Part shown: positions 8,432 to 16,819 of the stretch, piece by piece
Position numbering within the stretch: position 1 is the first letter of the stretch
How the letters are laid out: each line of letters starts with the position of its first letter
Assembly (NCBI GenBank): GCA_012744435.1
Contig: JAAYCA010000007.1
Location: 1 to 64,000, forward strand
Reading direction: 5' to 3'
DNA length: 64,000 bases
Source: Bacteroidales bacterium
GTDB taxonomy: Bacteria > Bacteroidota > Bacteroidia > Bacteroidales > UBA932
The notes under the pieces: generated by a model
Seen by the model: the letters and a program-made list of their open reading frames with translations, nothing else
Databases searched by the model: none
What the model was told of the DNA's origin: nothing
Made by a program: the position numbers and the translations under genes

Positions 8432-8842
8432 TTATTCTGGCTGTGTGGCCAGGATGACTTTGTAATGGTTGCGTTTGGCGATGTTCATGACCTGCACGAT
8501 CTCGCCGATCGGCACGCTCTCGTCGGAGAAGATGGAGAAAGTCGGATCCTCTTCGCTCTGGAGCAGGTCCACGAGTTCGTCTTCCACCGCGGAAAAGGAC
8601 ACGGGCTCCTGCGCGCCGTTGATATGGTAGGTATAGCGGTCCCCGCCCCAGTCCTTGATGGAGACGCTCACCGTGGCCTTGGCGCCCACCTGACCGGTGC
8701 TCTTGGGGAGCAGGAGCTTCAGGGCGTTGGGGTTGACCAGGGTGGAGGTCACCAGGAAGAAGATGAGCAACAGGAACACGATGTCCGTCATCGAGGACAT
8801 CGTGATGTTGGGATCCGCCTTGGTGATTCGCTTCAGGGCCAT
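8432..8842 (-). CDS. exbD: Biopolymer transport protein ExbD/TolR
   Basis: A 136-aa protein with a single N-terminal membrane helix (about residues 19-38, TDIVFLLLIFFLVTSTL) that contains the essential intramembrane Asp (D20), followed by a periplasmic domain. This is the ExbD/TolR pattern. The Asp couples proton flow through the ExbB pentamer to movement of TonB. It starts 3 bases after exbB and is followed 4 bases later by the tonB-like gene, so all three are one unit. Length is typical. Confidence 0.93.
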   Translation of the reverse strand: MALKRITKADPNITMSSMTDIVFLLLIFFLVTSTLVNPNALKLLLPKSTGQVGAKATVSVSIKDWGGDRYTYHINGAQEPVSFSAVEDELVDLLQSEEDPTFSIFSDESVPIGEIVQVMNIAKRNHYKVILATQPE

Positions 8843-8845
8843 CGT

Positions 8846-9532
8846 CTATTCGGTTTTAGGGGTCTCGCCGACCATTTCGAGGAACTTGATGGTGGCGCTC
8901 TCCATGCTGTAAACCAGTTCCGAGATGCGGGCCGTCAGGAAATTGTAGCCGAAGTAGGCGAGGATACCGACGATCAGACCGCCCACCGTCGTGATCATGG
9001 CGGTATAGATACCGCTGGACAGCAATGTGATATCGATGTTGTTGCCGGCGTTGGACATGTTGAAGAAGGCCTGCACCATGCCGATCACCGTGCCGAGGAA
9101 TCCGATCATCGGAGCGCCGCCGGCGATGGTCGCCAGATAGGGAAGGCCCTTTTCCAGGCGGGCCACTTCCACGTTGCCGACATTCTCGATGGCGGCCTGG
9201 ACATCCGTGGCGGGCTTGCCGATCCGCAGGATCCCCGCTTCCACCATCCGGGCCACCGGGGCGTCGTACTTGCTGCAGAGCGTCTGGGCGGACTTGATCT
9301 TGCCGTCGTGGATGTAGTCGCGGATATCCGCTATGAAGTCCTTGTCGATCTTGCCGGCCTGGCGGATGATCCACCACTTCTTGCCGAAGATGTAGATGGC
9401 GATGATCGAGAGGAGGAGGAGGACCCACATGAGCCAGCCGCCCTTCGCGGCCATTTCAAAGAGGGAATACGACATCTCCTGCTGCACGGGCACAGCCTGT
9501 GCGATGTCGGTCTGGAGGAGGGTAAAGAGCAT
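8846..9532 (-). CDS. exbB: MotA/TolQ/ExbB proton channel protein
   Basis: A 228-aa inner-membrane protein of the ExbB/TolQ family. Three membrane helices are visible: GGWLMWVLLLLSIIAIYIFG near the N-terminus, and two near the C-terminus (LPYLATIAGGAPMIGFLGTV and IYTAMITTVGGLIVGILAYF). The family signature around FLGTVIGMVQAF is present. I chose the ATG at 9532 (MLFTLLQTD); the open frame continues upstream through the promoter. It is the first gene of the exbB-exbD-tonB-rluB-era-parC unit and has its own -7 box embedded in a palindrome. Confidence 0.94.
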   Translation of the reverse strand: MLFTLLQTDIAQAVPVQQEMSYSLFEMAAKGGWLMWVLLLLSIIAIYIFGKKWWIIRQAGKIDKDFIADIRDYIHDGKIKSAQTLCSKYDAPVARMVEAGILRIGKPATDVQAAIENVGNVEVARLEKGLPYLATIAGGAPMIGFLGTVIGMVQAFFNMSNAGNNIDITLLSSGIYTAMITTVGGLIVGILAYFGYNFLTARISELVYSMESATIKFLEMVGETPKTE

Positions 9533-9585
9533 ATTCAGGTGATTTTGACAACTTACAATTGCAAAAAATCTGCCCATTGAGGCAT

Positions 9586-9605
9586 AATCGTACAAAAGTA
9601 CGATT
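9586..9605. promoter_or_regulatory. Perfect 8-4-8 palindrome over the exbB promoter (candidate operator)
   Basis: The sequence AATCGTACTTTTGTACGATT (minus strand) is a perfect inverted repeat with 8-base arms and a TTTT centre. It exactly covers the -7 box and the expected transcription start. This geometry is that of a repressor-binding site. Confidence 0.5.
9593..9600 (-). promoter_or_regulatory. -7 box (TACTTTTG) of the exbB operon
   Basis: Perfect TAnnTTTG match on the minus strand, about 60 bases before the exbB ATG. The expected start of transcription is near 9586-9588, giving a leader of roughly 55 bases. Confidence 0.6.
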
Positions 9606-9661
9606 TATTTGGGATTTCTGCAAAGATTAAGCTCCTCCTTTTCCTCCGGGAGCGGTGTGAT

Positions 9662-12286
9662 TCAGATGACCTCCAGATCAGCCTCCGGCAACCAGCCTTG
9701 CCTGCCGTCCGCCAACTCGATGTTGCGCCATTCGCCGACACTGTCGAGAAGCTTGACCTTGGTGCCTTCGTGGAGCACGAACAGGTCCTTGGCTGAATCA
9801 CGTCCCGGTGAGCTCTGGACCGTGGTCACGGCCCGCACGACGATGGCCCCGTCGGCCTTGCGGAAATCCGTCCGCTGCCAGAAGGCGAAGTGCAGGCAAA
9901 GCAGGGACAGTACCAGCGCGACGATTCCGGTGATGAAACCGCTTCTGCGTGCGGCCACGCTCCGTCCCAGAAGGAACAGCAACACGCAGCCGAGCGTGCC
10001 GGCCAGCAGGATCAGGAACAGTACCGCCCAGGTGTTGGACGGCAGCAGCCAGCAGAGTTTGCGCGCCCAGATGGACAGGAAAAACTCCGGCACCGCCTCG
10101 ATCTTGTCCTGGACAAGCCCCTGGGCGAATTCGAGGTTGAAACGGGCATCGGAATACGACGGATCCAGTTTGAGCGCACGCTCGTAATTCAGGATCGCGT
10201 GGGCGAGATCGTCCTGCTTGAAACAGGCGTTGCCCAGGTTGTAGTACAGATCGGGCGACTCCAGCCCGAGGGCGCGGATGTCGGACCAGGCCTTGGCGGC
10301 CGTGGCCCAGTCTCCGTCGGAATAGGCGGCCGTGCCTTGGGTCCAGAGCGAGTCCGTGTAGGCGGTCTGCTGCGCGGCGCCCCGCTGGGTGGGCAGCAAC
10401 AGGAACAGGGCGAGCAGCGCCGCCGCCGCGCCGTTGCCCTTCCGGGGATTTCTCTTCATGCTGTCATCGATGGCGGAGATCACGGAGACCGCGGTCTCGT
10501 AATGGGAATTCATGGCCTCGTGCCCGGAATCCGGAGCGTAGCGGGCGAACTCGCAGGCATCCAGCAGGCCGATAAATTCGGCCGCCAGGCCCTCCGGTGT
10601 GCCGTTTTCGACCAGCCGGTCGGAGATGTTCTCCTTGCTCATGTCAGCGGCGTCCAGGTTGAACTTGTCGGAAATGAAGCCCAGCAGGGCGCGGTGCAGC
10701 TCTTCGTAGAAGGCCGTGTAGAGGTTGCCCTTGAGGAAGGATCCGGCCTGGGAGAGCCGCTTCCGGGCCATCTTGGTGGCCGCGCGGTTTTTGCTGCCGA
10801 CCACGTCAGCCCGGCGGGCGGCCAGGGTGCGTAGGGAGAACCAGGCGGCCGCGGCGAGCAGCAGCAGGAGTGCGGAGAGGATCCAGAAGGCGGGCGATCC
10901 GACGAAGAAGTGGCCGATGGCGGACAGGGCCGCCGGTTTGGTGGAGATGAAGCGGATGTCGCTCCCCACGTCGCGCACGTCGCGACGGTTCACGCCCTGG
11001 ACGATCTGGCCGCCGCCGGAGCCGGAGAGATCCGTTCCCCGTTCCACGCGGATCGGAAGCGCCTGGCTGCGCAGGGTCACGTATTTGCGCGAAGCGATGT
11101 CGAAATAGCTGTATTCCACGGGACCGATCGTGAAATCTCCGTGGCTGCGCGGGATGAAGGGGTATTCGAAGGTTTTACCGCCGCCCGTGTCGGAGACCTT
11201 GACGTCATAGACCTCGAAATCCGGGGGGAAGGAGATCTTCGGCGCCTCCAGCAACGAGGTGTTGCCCGAGCCGGTCACCGTGATGCGGAGCGATGCGGCG
11301 TCGTGTGTCTTGAGCGAATCCCGCGTGAGCGCAGCGCTCATCTTGAACGAACCCACGCCGCCGCCGAATGAAGCCGGCGCTCCGGCCGGAAGACCGCTGA
11401 CATGGATGGTAACCGGGGCCGTGGACACGCGTTTGCGGATGGTCTGGTAGTCGTCCTGGAAGAAGCTGTCGAAGATGCTGCCGGTCGAGGCCCGCGGGGT
11501 GCGGACATTCACGAGGCAGACCAGTTCCGCGGCGTCGACGGTGATGTCGCCGGCTTTCTGCGGCACCAGATTCCAGCTTCGCAGCACCGCGGCGTTGTAG
11601 ATCTTCTCGCCCACGCTCTCCCGGTGGAATTCGATGTTGGTCGGCGCCTGGATCTCCTGGCTCCAGAAGCCGTTGAAAGTCGGGAACCTGGCGTCCTCGA
11701 AGCCGGCGATGTTGACTCGCTGGTAGAGCTTGAGCGTGGCGGTGATCGTCTCACCCACCATGGCGCTGCGCTTGCTCAGCGACAGGCGCAGGAACATGTC
11801 CTCGCCGGACACCTGGGCCGAACCGGCGGTGCTCCCGCCGCCCTGGTTTCCCTGTCCCTGGGACTGCTGGCGGCCGCCCTGTCCCTGCGAACTGGCGGCC
11901 GCTCCGTCGCTGACCACCTCGATGGTGGGCCGCGACGAGCTGAGACGGTCGCCCTTGACCGTGGCTTCCGCCGCCTCGATCTGGAAGCGTCCGGTCCCCT
12001 TTGGCAGCAACACGTAGGTATAAGTGGTCTGCGAAGAGGTGGTCCGCTTGCCGTTCACGATGCTGATCGAGGTCGAAGAACCCCTTTGCGGTCCCCACAC
12101 CAGCTGGAAATCATTGCCGGGCTCCCAGCTGAAATCCGACGGCGCATGCTCCCCGCTGATGATAAACGTGATGTTGAACTGTTCGTTCACGCCTACCAGG
12201 TTGGGGGCCTGAACCTTGATCGAGTTCTGGCCGAGGGCGGCAATGGATAGCAACGCCGCTATGAGGATGGTCGTCAATCTTTTCAT
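9662..12286 (-). CDS. batD: BatD-BatE fusion protein (aerotolerance operon)
   Basis: An 874-aa protein combining two Bat proteins that are usually separate. Residues 1-20 are a signal peptide. The BatD part has beta-sandwich domains in the periplasm, a membrane helix near residues 455-480 (WILSALLLLLAAAAWF) and a cytoplasmic region. At residue 610 a second signal-peptide-like start appears (MKRNPRKGNG, then AAAALLALFLLLP), followed by BatE: TPR repeats (LYYNLGNACFKQDDLAHAILNYERAL), two membrane helices and a C-terminal SH3-like domain (VKLLDSVGEWRNIELADGRQGWL). I chose the ATG at 12286, which overlaps the batC stop by one base; a TTG two codons earlier is less likely. Bat proteins support oxidative/aerobic fitness in Bacteroides, with mechanism unknown. 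It ends the Bat operon. Confidence 0.88.
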   Translation of the reverse strand: MKRLTTILIAALLSIAALGQNSIKVQAPNLVGVNEQFNITFIISGEHAPSDFSWEPGNDFQLVWGPQRGSSTSISIVNGKRTTSSQTTYTYVLLPKGTGRFQIEAAEATVKGDRLSSSRPTIEVVSDGAAASSQGQGGRQQSQGQGNQGGGSTAGSAQVSGEDMFLRLSLSKRSAMVGETITATLKLYQRVNIAGFEDARFPTFNGFWSQEIQAPTNIEFHRESVGEKIYNAAVLRSWNLVPQKAGDITVDAAELVCLVNVRTPRASTGSIFDSFFQDDYQTIRKRVSTAPVTIHVSGLPAGAPASFGGGVGSFKMSAALTRDSLKTHDAASLRITVTGSGNTSLLEAPKISFPPDFEVYDVKVSDTGGGKTFEYPFIPRSHGDFTIGPVEYSYFDIASRKYVTLRSQALPIRVERGTDLSGSGGGQIVQGVNRRDVRDVGSDIRFISTKPAALSAIGHFFVGSPAFWILSALLLLLAAAAWFSLRTLAARRADVVGSKNRAATKMARKRLSQAGSFLKGNLYTAFYEELHRALLGFISDKFNLDAADMSKENISDRLVENGTPEGLAAEFIGLLDACEFARYAPDSGHEAMNSHYETAVSVISAIDDSMKRNPRKGNGAAAALLALFLLLPTQRGAAQQTAYTDSLWTQGTAAYSDGDWATAAKAWSDIRALGLESPDLYYNLGNACFKQDDLAHAILNYERALKLDPSYSDARFNLEFAQGLVQDKIEAVPEFFLSIWARKLCWLLPSNTWAVLFLILLAGTLGCVLLFLLGRSVAARRSGFITGIVALVLSLLCLHFAFWQRTDFRKADGAIVVRAVTTVQSSPGRDSAKDLFVLHEGTKVKLLDSVGEWRNIELADGRQGWLPEADLEVI

Positions 12287-12987
12287 TACCAATTCTTTTC
12301 TTTCTGCTGGGATTTGAGCAGCGCGGCTTTTTCCCGGTTCACCTTGTCTTGCGTCTCCCGCTCCTTGGCCTGGATGGCGCGCAGCATCTGCTGGGCCTGC
12401 TGGGGGGAGATCTGCGGCTGCTGGTCCTGATTCTGATCCTGCTGGTCCTGATTCTGATCCTGGTCCTGCTGGTCCTGATTCTGGTCCTGCTGATCCTGGT
12501 TCTGGTTCTGGTCTTGGTTCTGATCCTGGTTCTGCTGATTGTCGCCGCCACCGCCTCCTCCTCCATTCTGGCGGTTCTCCAGCATTTTCTTGGCGTAGAT
12601 GTAATTCTCCTTGGCGTCAAGGTCCGCCGGATCGAGCAGCAATGCCTGCCGGAAGGCGTCCACCGCCGCCTGGTAATCCTGCTGCTGCAGGGCGGCGTCG
12701 CCTGCGTTGTAGTGGTATTGCGCGGGCAGCGCTTCCTGTTCTTTCACCGCCGCGAGCGCTTTTGCGGCGCCGGCATAGTCCTGCTGGCGGTAGAGCGCGG
12801 AGGCCAGGTTGTATTCCGCCGTCAGGGAAAGCGAATCCTTGAGCACCGCTTTGCGGTAGTCGATCTCCGCCTCCTTGAAACGGTCCTTGCGGAACTTCCG
12901 GTTGCCGGCACGGACCTCCCCCTTGTCCACCTGGGCAAGGGCGGGCAGGGTGCAGCACAACAGCAAGAATGTCAATATCTTTTTCAT
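12286..12987 (-). CDS. batC: BatC-like TPR protein
   Basis: A 233-aa exported protein: signal peptide (about 1-18), TPR repeats (about 22-130, e.g. AEYNLASALYRQQDYAGAAKAL and QYHYNAGDAALQQQDYQAAVDAF), then a Gly run and a Gln/Asp/Asn low-complexity segment (139-192), and a charged C-terminus. This layout matches BatC. The TPRs presumably bind other Bat proteins in the periplasm. The start overlaps the batB stop by 4 bases (ATGA), and the stop overlaps the batD/E start by one. The low-complexity segment is likely disordered. Confidence 0.88.
   Translation of the reverse strand: MKKILTFLLLCCTLPALAQVDKGEVRAGNRKFRKDRFKEAEIDYRKAVLKDSLSLTAEYNLASALYRQQDYAGAAKALAAVKEQEALPAQYHYNAGDAALQQQDYQAAVDAFRQALLLDPADLDAKENYIYAKKMLENRQNGGGGGGGDNQQNQDQNQDQNQNQDQQDQNQDQQDQDQNQDQQDQNQDQQPQISPQQAQQMLRAIQAKERETQDKVNREKAALLKSQQKEKNW
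12412..12573 (-). repeat. NQDQ low-complexity repeat inside batC
   Basis: About 50 codons alternate Gln, Asp and Asn after a run of Gly. The DNA is a degenerate repeat of CAGGACCAG/AATCAG units that could expand or contract by slippage. Confidence 0.85.
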
Positions 12988-13988
12988 GCTTCGAACAATC
13001 TCCTGCGCGAACGGCGCTCGCCGGGGAGCATCTCCAGCACGAAGAAGAAGAGCGCCGCGGCAAAGAAATACATATACTGTTCGTCATATTCCTCGAAGAC
13101 GGTCGAGTTGAAACGCTCGTCCTCGAGCTTGCGGATCTCGTCGAGGATGGGGTTGAGTCCGAATTCCTCGTTGCCCGCATGGACATAGGCTCCGTTACCC
13201 ACGGACGCGATGCGCTTCAGCGTCTCCTCGTCCAGGCGGGTCACGACGATGTTGCCGTCTTTGTCCTTCATCAGTTCGCCGTCCATGGGGATCGGCTGGC
13301 CCTGGAGGGAACCTACGCCGACGGTAAAGATACGGATCCCGGTCGAGGCCACCTGTTTCGCGGCCTCCACGGCATCGTCTTCATGGTTTTCGCCGTCGGT
13401 GATCACGATGATGGCACGGCTTTTTTCGCTCTGGGCGCTGAAGCCCTTGGCGGCGGTCACGACCGCATCTCCGATCGCCGTGCCCTGAATGGGTATCGAC
13501 TGGGTGTCGATGGAATTCAGGAACATCTTGGCCGAGATGTAGTCCGTGGTGATCGGGAGCTGCACGAAGGAACTTCCCGCAAAAATGATCAAACCGATCC
13601 GGTCGCCCTGCAGGCGGTCCACGATGCGGGAAATGGCCAGTTTCGCCCGGGACAGGCGGTCCGGCGAATAATCCTGGGCCAGCATCGAATTGGACACGTC
13701 CAGGCAGATCATGATCTCGGCGCCCTTGGTCTCGCGCTCCACCAGTTTCGCTCCGAGCAGCGGCCGTGCCAGGCCGACGATGAAGCAGAAGAATCCCAGG
13801 CAGAACAGTACGATGCGCCACCAGCCCTTGGCCGAAGACCAGGACGGCATCAGGGCGGACACCAGCGACTCGTCGCCGAAACGGCGCATCCGCGCGCGGC
13901 GGCCCCGGCGAATCAGGGCGTAGCCGATGAGGATCACCGGAATGAGCAGCAGCAGCCACAGATAGAAAGCACGTGCAAAGTACAGCAT
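12984..13988 (-). CDS. batB: BatB, von Willebrand factor A domain membrane protein
   Basis: A 334-aa protein with two N-terminal membrane helices (about 8-25 and 58-76), a periplasmic vWA domain, and a C-terminal helix (YMYFFAAALFFFVLEML). The MIDAS metal site is intact: D97-V-S99-N-S101, with a Thr in QGTAIGDA and Asp in ITDGENH. Such domains bind partner proteins through a metal ion. It overlaps batA upstream by one base (TAATG) and batC downstream by 4. In Bacteroides fragilis Bat proteins were linked to aerotolerance; the biochemical role is not established. Confidence 0.93.
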   Translation of the reverse strand: MLYFARAFYLWLLLLIPVILIGYALIRRGRRARMRRFGDESLVSALMPSWSSAKGWWRIVLFCLGFFCFIVGLARPLLGAKLVERETKGAEIMICLDVSNSMLAQDYSPDRLSRAKLAISRIVDRLQGDRIGLIIFAGSSFVQLPITTDYISAKMFLNSIDTQSIPIQGTAIGDAVVTAAKGFSAQSEKSRAIIVITDGENHEDDAVEAAKQVASTGIRIFTVGVGSLQGQPIPMDGELMKDKDGNIVVTRLDEETLKRIASVGNGAYVHAGNEEFGLNPILDEIRKLEDERFNSTVFEEYDEQYMYFFAAALFFFVLEMLPGERRSRRRLFEA

Positions 13989-14971
13989 TACGGCATCCTC
14001 CTCAGCAAAAGTCCCACAAGCAGTTCGAGCAGCAGGCAGACGAGGGCCGCCAGGCCGAAGCGCCCGAACAGTTCCTTATAGACGGGGAAGCTGTCCACGC
14101 TCGTGCGGGCCTTCTCCATCTTGTTGATTTCCGAATAGATTTCCGCAAGCTTGGTGTTGTCCGTCGCACGGAAATAGCGGCCGCCCGTGGCGTCGGCGAT
14201 GTCCTTGAGCAAGCCCTCGTCGATCTCGACCTGCACCTGCTGCATTTCCATGCCCCAGGGGGTCATGACCGGATAGGGGGCCAGGCCGTTGGCGCCGACG
14301 CCGATGGTATAGACGCGCACCCCGTAGGTCCTGGCAATCTCGGCCGCAGTCTGGGGGGCCACCTCGCCGCTGTTGTTGACACCGTCCGTGAGCAGGATCA
14401 CCACCCGGCTGGGCGCGTCGGAATCCATCATCCGGGCCACGGCGGTGGCCAGGCCGTTGCCGATGGCGGTGCCGTCCTCGATGAGGTCAGTCTGCACCTC
14501 CTTCATCAGGTTGATCAGCGTGGCGCGGTCGGTCGTGAGCGGACACTGGGTGTAGCTCTCGCCCGCAAACACCACGATGCCCATCCTGTCGGAAGGGCGT
14601 TGGGAGATGAACTCGATGGCGATATCCTTGGCAGCGCTGATGCGGTCCGGCGTGAAGTCCCGGGCCAGCATACTCGTGGACACGTCCATCGCAAGGACGA
14701 TGTCGATGCCCTCGGCGTCGATCTTCTCGATCTCGCTGGACGAGCGGGGCCGGGCGAGCGCGAGCACGATCAGGCACAGCGCAGCCGTGCGCAGCACCAT
14801 CGGCAGATGGCGCAGCACCCCCAGCGGCGAGCGGCCGCCCTGCAGCCACGGCGCCGCCGTGGACACGCGCAGGTGGGGACGGCGCTCCGCGAGTTCCCGC
14901 CAGACATAGAGCCCGGCCAGGAGCAGCGGGATGACCAGCAGCCACAGCAATGCGGGATTCTCAAAGTTCAT
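13988..14971 (-). CDS. batA: BatA, von Willebrand factor A domain membrane protein
   Basis: A 327-aa paralogue of BatB with N-terminal helices (about 8-25 and 55-75), a vWA domain with MIDAS D96-V-S98-T-S100, GTAIGNG and LLTDGVNNSG, and a C-terminal membrane helix (GLAALVCLLLELLVGLLL). I chose the ATG at 14971 (MNFENPALLWLL), which matches the usual BatA N-terminus; the open frame extends 8 codons further. It overlaps the preceding gene by 11 bases. BatA and BatB presumably form a membrane complex with BatC-E. Confidence 0.93.
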   Translation of the reverse strand: MNFENPALLWLLVIPLLLAGLYVWRELAERRPHLRVSTAAPWLQGGRSPLGVLRHLPMVLRTAALCLIVLALARPRSSSEIEKIDAEGIDIVLAMDVSTSMLARDFTPDRISAAKDIAIEFISQRPSDRMGIVVFAGESYTQCPLTTDRATLINLMKEVQTDLIEDGTAIGNGLATAVARMMDSDAPSRVVILLTDGVNNSGEVAPQTAAEIARTYGVRVYTIGVGANGLAPYPVMTPWGMEMQQVQVEIDEGLLKDIADATGGRYFRATDNTKLAEIYSEINKMEKARTSVDSFPVYKELFGRFGLAALVCLLLELLVGLLLRRMP

Positions 14972-15920
14972 CGTCCGTCTTCTGCTCCTCCTCAAGCACG
15001 GTCTGGTAGGTGGAAGTCACGAAACGGACGGCCGTCGGCAGTGCGCGGGCGTTCTCCTCCTGCGAGGCGACGTGTTTCGCAAACTTCACATAGTCGGCAC
15101 ATTCGAAGACCTCCCGCATCTCTTCGCGCAGGTCCGCGTCCAGGTCTTTCGCCTCCGCCAGGGCGGTGAAAAGTTCGGCCGTGGTCATCTCCGGCGCATC
15201 CACGCCGAAACGGTCTTCCATATAGGTTTTCAGGGCATCGGTGATGCCCGAATAGAACGCTTTCTGTTTCTCCGGCGCCCAGAAGGCGTCGCCGCGCCAT
15301 TTGTCCAGTTCGCGCAGCGCTACGATGTAGGCCGGGTCGCGGTTTGCCGCACCGCCGGACTCCCCGCGCCGGCGCCGGAGCGCCCGGATTCCCAGGAAAA
15401 GCAGCGCGGCAAAGAGCAGAACCCCGCCGACCCACGGGAGCAATTCCTTGACGGTCAGCGGATAGCGCATCTGCTCCTTGATGTCGTGGATCTGGAAGGT
15501 GGCGGTGTCCACGGGCATGGTCTTCACCTCCATCTGCAGACCCTCGAACAACAGGGTGTCCTCTCCCCGGAGCACGGGGATGGCGGGCAGGTGATAGGTC
15601 CCTTCCTCGAACGGGGCGATCACGATGCTGCCCCGGACGCTGTACAGTTCCGCGCGGCCCTTGCGGCCGGGCTGGCGGACATGCAGGCGTGCCGTCGTGT
15701 CGAGCTGCCATCCCCGCACCAGCGTGAGGGTGTCGTTGGATGCCTGCGCGAATTCCGGCAGCGCCAGGGCGGTCCCCGCCGCCAGGCTGTCCAGCTGGAA
15801 ACCATATTCAAGCTGGTCTGCGATGAGGATGGAATCCCTGGGCTGGAGCGGCTTGAGGAAAGCCTGTCCGGCCGGGACGATGTCCAGCAAGGCAGCCAAT
15901 ATGAACGTCAGCACTTTCAT
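14961..15920 (-). CDS. Bat-operon conserved membrane protein (DUF4381-like position)
   Basis: A 319-aa protein between the DUF58 gene and batA. It has a signal peptide (about 1-20), a periplasmic beta-rich domain (25-150), one membrane helix (about 161-180) followed by an RRRRGE stop-transfer sequence, and a cytoplasmic alpha-helical C-terminus rich in Glu. The architecture and position match the DUF4381-type protein seen in many Bat operons, but I recognise it by context more than by motif. I chose the ATG at 15920, which overlaps the DUF58 stop by 4 bases (ATGA); the longer open frame upstream is inside DUF58. Function unknown. Confidence 0.8.
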   Translation of the reverse strand: MKVLTFILAALLDIVPAGQAFLKPLQPRDSILIADQLEYGFQLDSLAAGTALALPEFAQASNDTLTLVRGWQLDTTARLHVRQPGRKGRAELYSVRGSIVIAPFEEGTYHLPAIPVLRGEDTLLFEGLQMEVKTMPVDTATFQIHDIKEQMRYPLTVKELLPWVGGVLLFAALLFLGIRALRRRRGESGGAANRDPAYIVALRELDKWRGDAFWAPEKQKAFYSGITDALKTYMEDRFGVDAPEMTTAELFTALAEAKDLDADLREEMREVFECADYVKFAKHVASQEENARALPTAVRFVTSTYQTVLEEEQKTDDEL

Positions 15921-16819
15921 CTTCGGTTGAACAGGGCCATCAGGCCCTTGACATAGTCTTCGTCCGTGGCAATGTCCACGTGGTCGATCTGGTATTTGTT
16001 CAGCAGGCCGGTCTGCCGGGCCGACAGGGTGGAGAACCACCTTTCGTACGCCGCGCGGACCTTGCGGCTGTCCGTGTCGATCCAGGCGCCGCCGCCCGTT
16101 TCGCTGTCTTTGATGTGCACCAGACCCACGGGCGGCAGCGAACGCTCCCGGGGGTCGTGGACCTGGATGACGCTCAGGTCGTGGCGGTTCACCGCCACCT
16201 TGAGCGCCTCCTCGTAGCGGGGATTGCCCTCCGCGTCCACGTCGATCATGTCACTGAGCAGGAAGGCCGTACACTTCTTCTTGATCGCATTGGTGAGGAA
16301 CTTCAGCGCGGCGCCGATGTCCGTCCCGTCGGAGGCGGGCTGGAGCTGGAGCATCTCGCGGATGATGTGCAGCAGGTGCGAACGGCCCTTGCCCGGCGGG
16401 ATGAATTTCTCGACCCGGTCGGAGAAGAACAGCGCGCCCACCTTGTCGTTGTTGAGGATGGCGCTGAAAGAGAGCACCGCCGCAATCTCGGCCAGGCGTT
16501 CGCGTTTCGTCTGCCCGGCCGTGCCGAACAGGCCCGAACGGCTCACGTCCACGAGCAGCACCACGGTCAGTTCCCGCTCTTCCTCATAGACTTTCACGTA
16601 CGGGGCGCGCAGGCGCGCCGTGACGTTCCAGTCCATCGAGCGCACGTCGTCCCCCCACTGGTACTCCCGCACCTCGCTGAACGCCATGCCCCGGCCCTTG
16701 AAGGCCGAATGGTACTCGCCGGCGAAGATCTGGTGGGAGAGCGCCTTGGTCCGGATCTCGATCTTCCTGACTTTCTTCAGAAGCTCGGTCGCGCTCGTAT
16801 TACGGGACGATGACGGCAT
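15917..16819 (-). CDS. DUF58 domain protein of the Bat operon
   Basis: A 300-aa cytoplasmic protein. The N-terminal part carries the DUF58 signature (FKGRGMAFSEVREYQWGDDVRSMDWNVTAR, here quoted in pieces: GMAFSEVREYQ, GDD, RSMDWNVTAR) and the rest is a vWA-like fold with a DVSRSG site. DUF58 proteins are regular partners of MoxR ATPases and are thought to act as adaptors or targets. The ATG at 16819 lies 20 bases inside the end of moxR; the start of similarity with relatives (SELLKKVRKIEI) is a few residues in, so a slightly later start is possible but no other Met is available. Confidence 0.9.
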   Translation of the reverse strand: MPSSSRNTSATELLKKVRKIEIRTKALSHQIFAGEYHSAFKGRGMAFSEVREYQWGDDVRSMDWNVTARLRAPYVKVYEEERELTVVLLVDVSRSGLFGTAGQTKRERLAEIAAVLSFSAILNNDKVGALFFSDRVEKFIPPGKGRSHLLHIIREMLQLQPASDGTDIGAALKFLTNAIKKKCTAFLLSDMIDVDAEGNPRYEEALKVAVNRHDLSVIQVHDPRERSLPPVGLVHIKDSETGGGAWIDTDSRKVRAAYERWFSTLSARQTGLLNKYQIDHVDIATDEDYVKGLMALFNRR

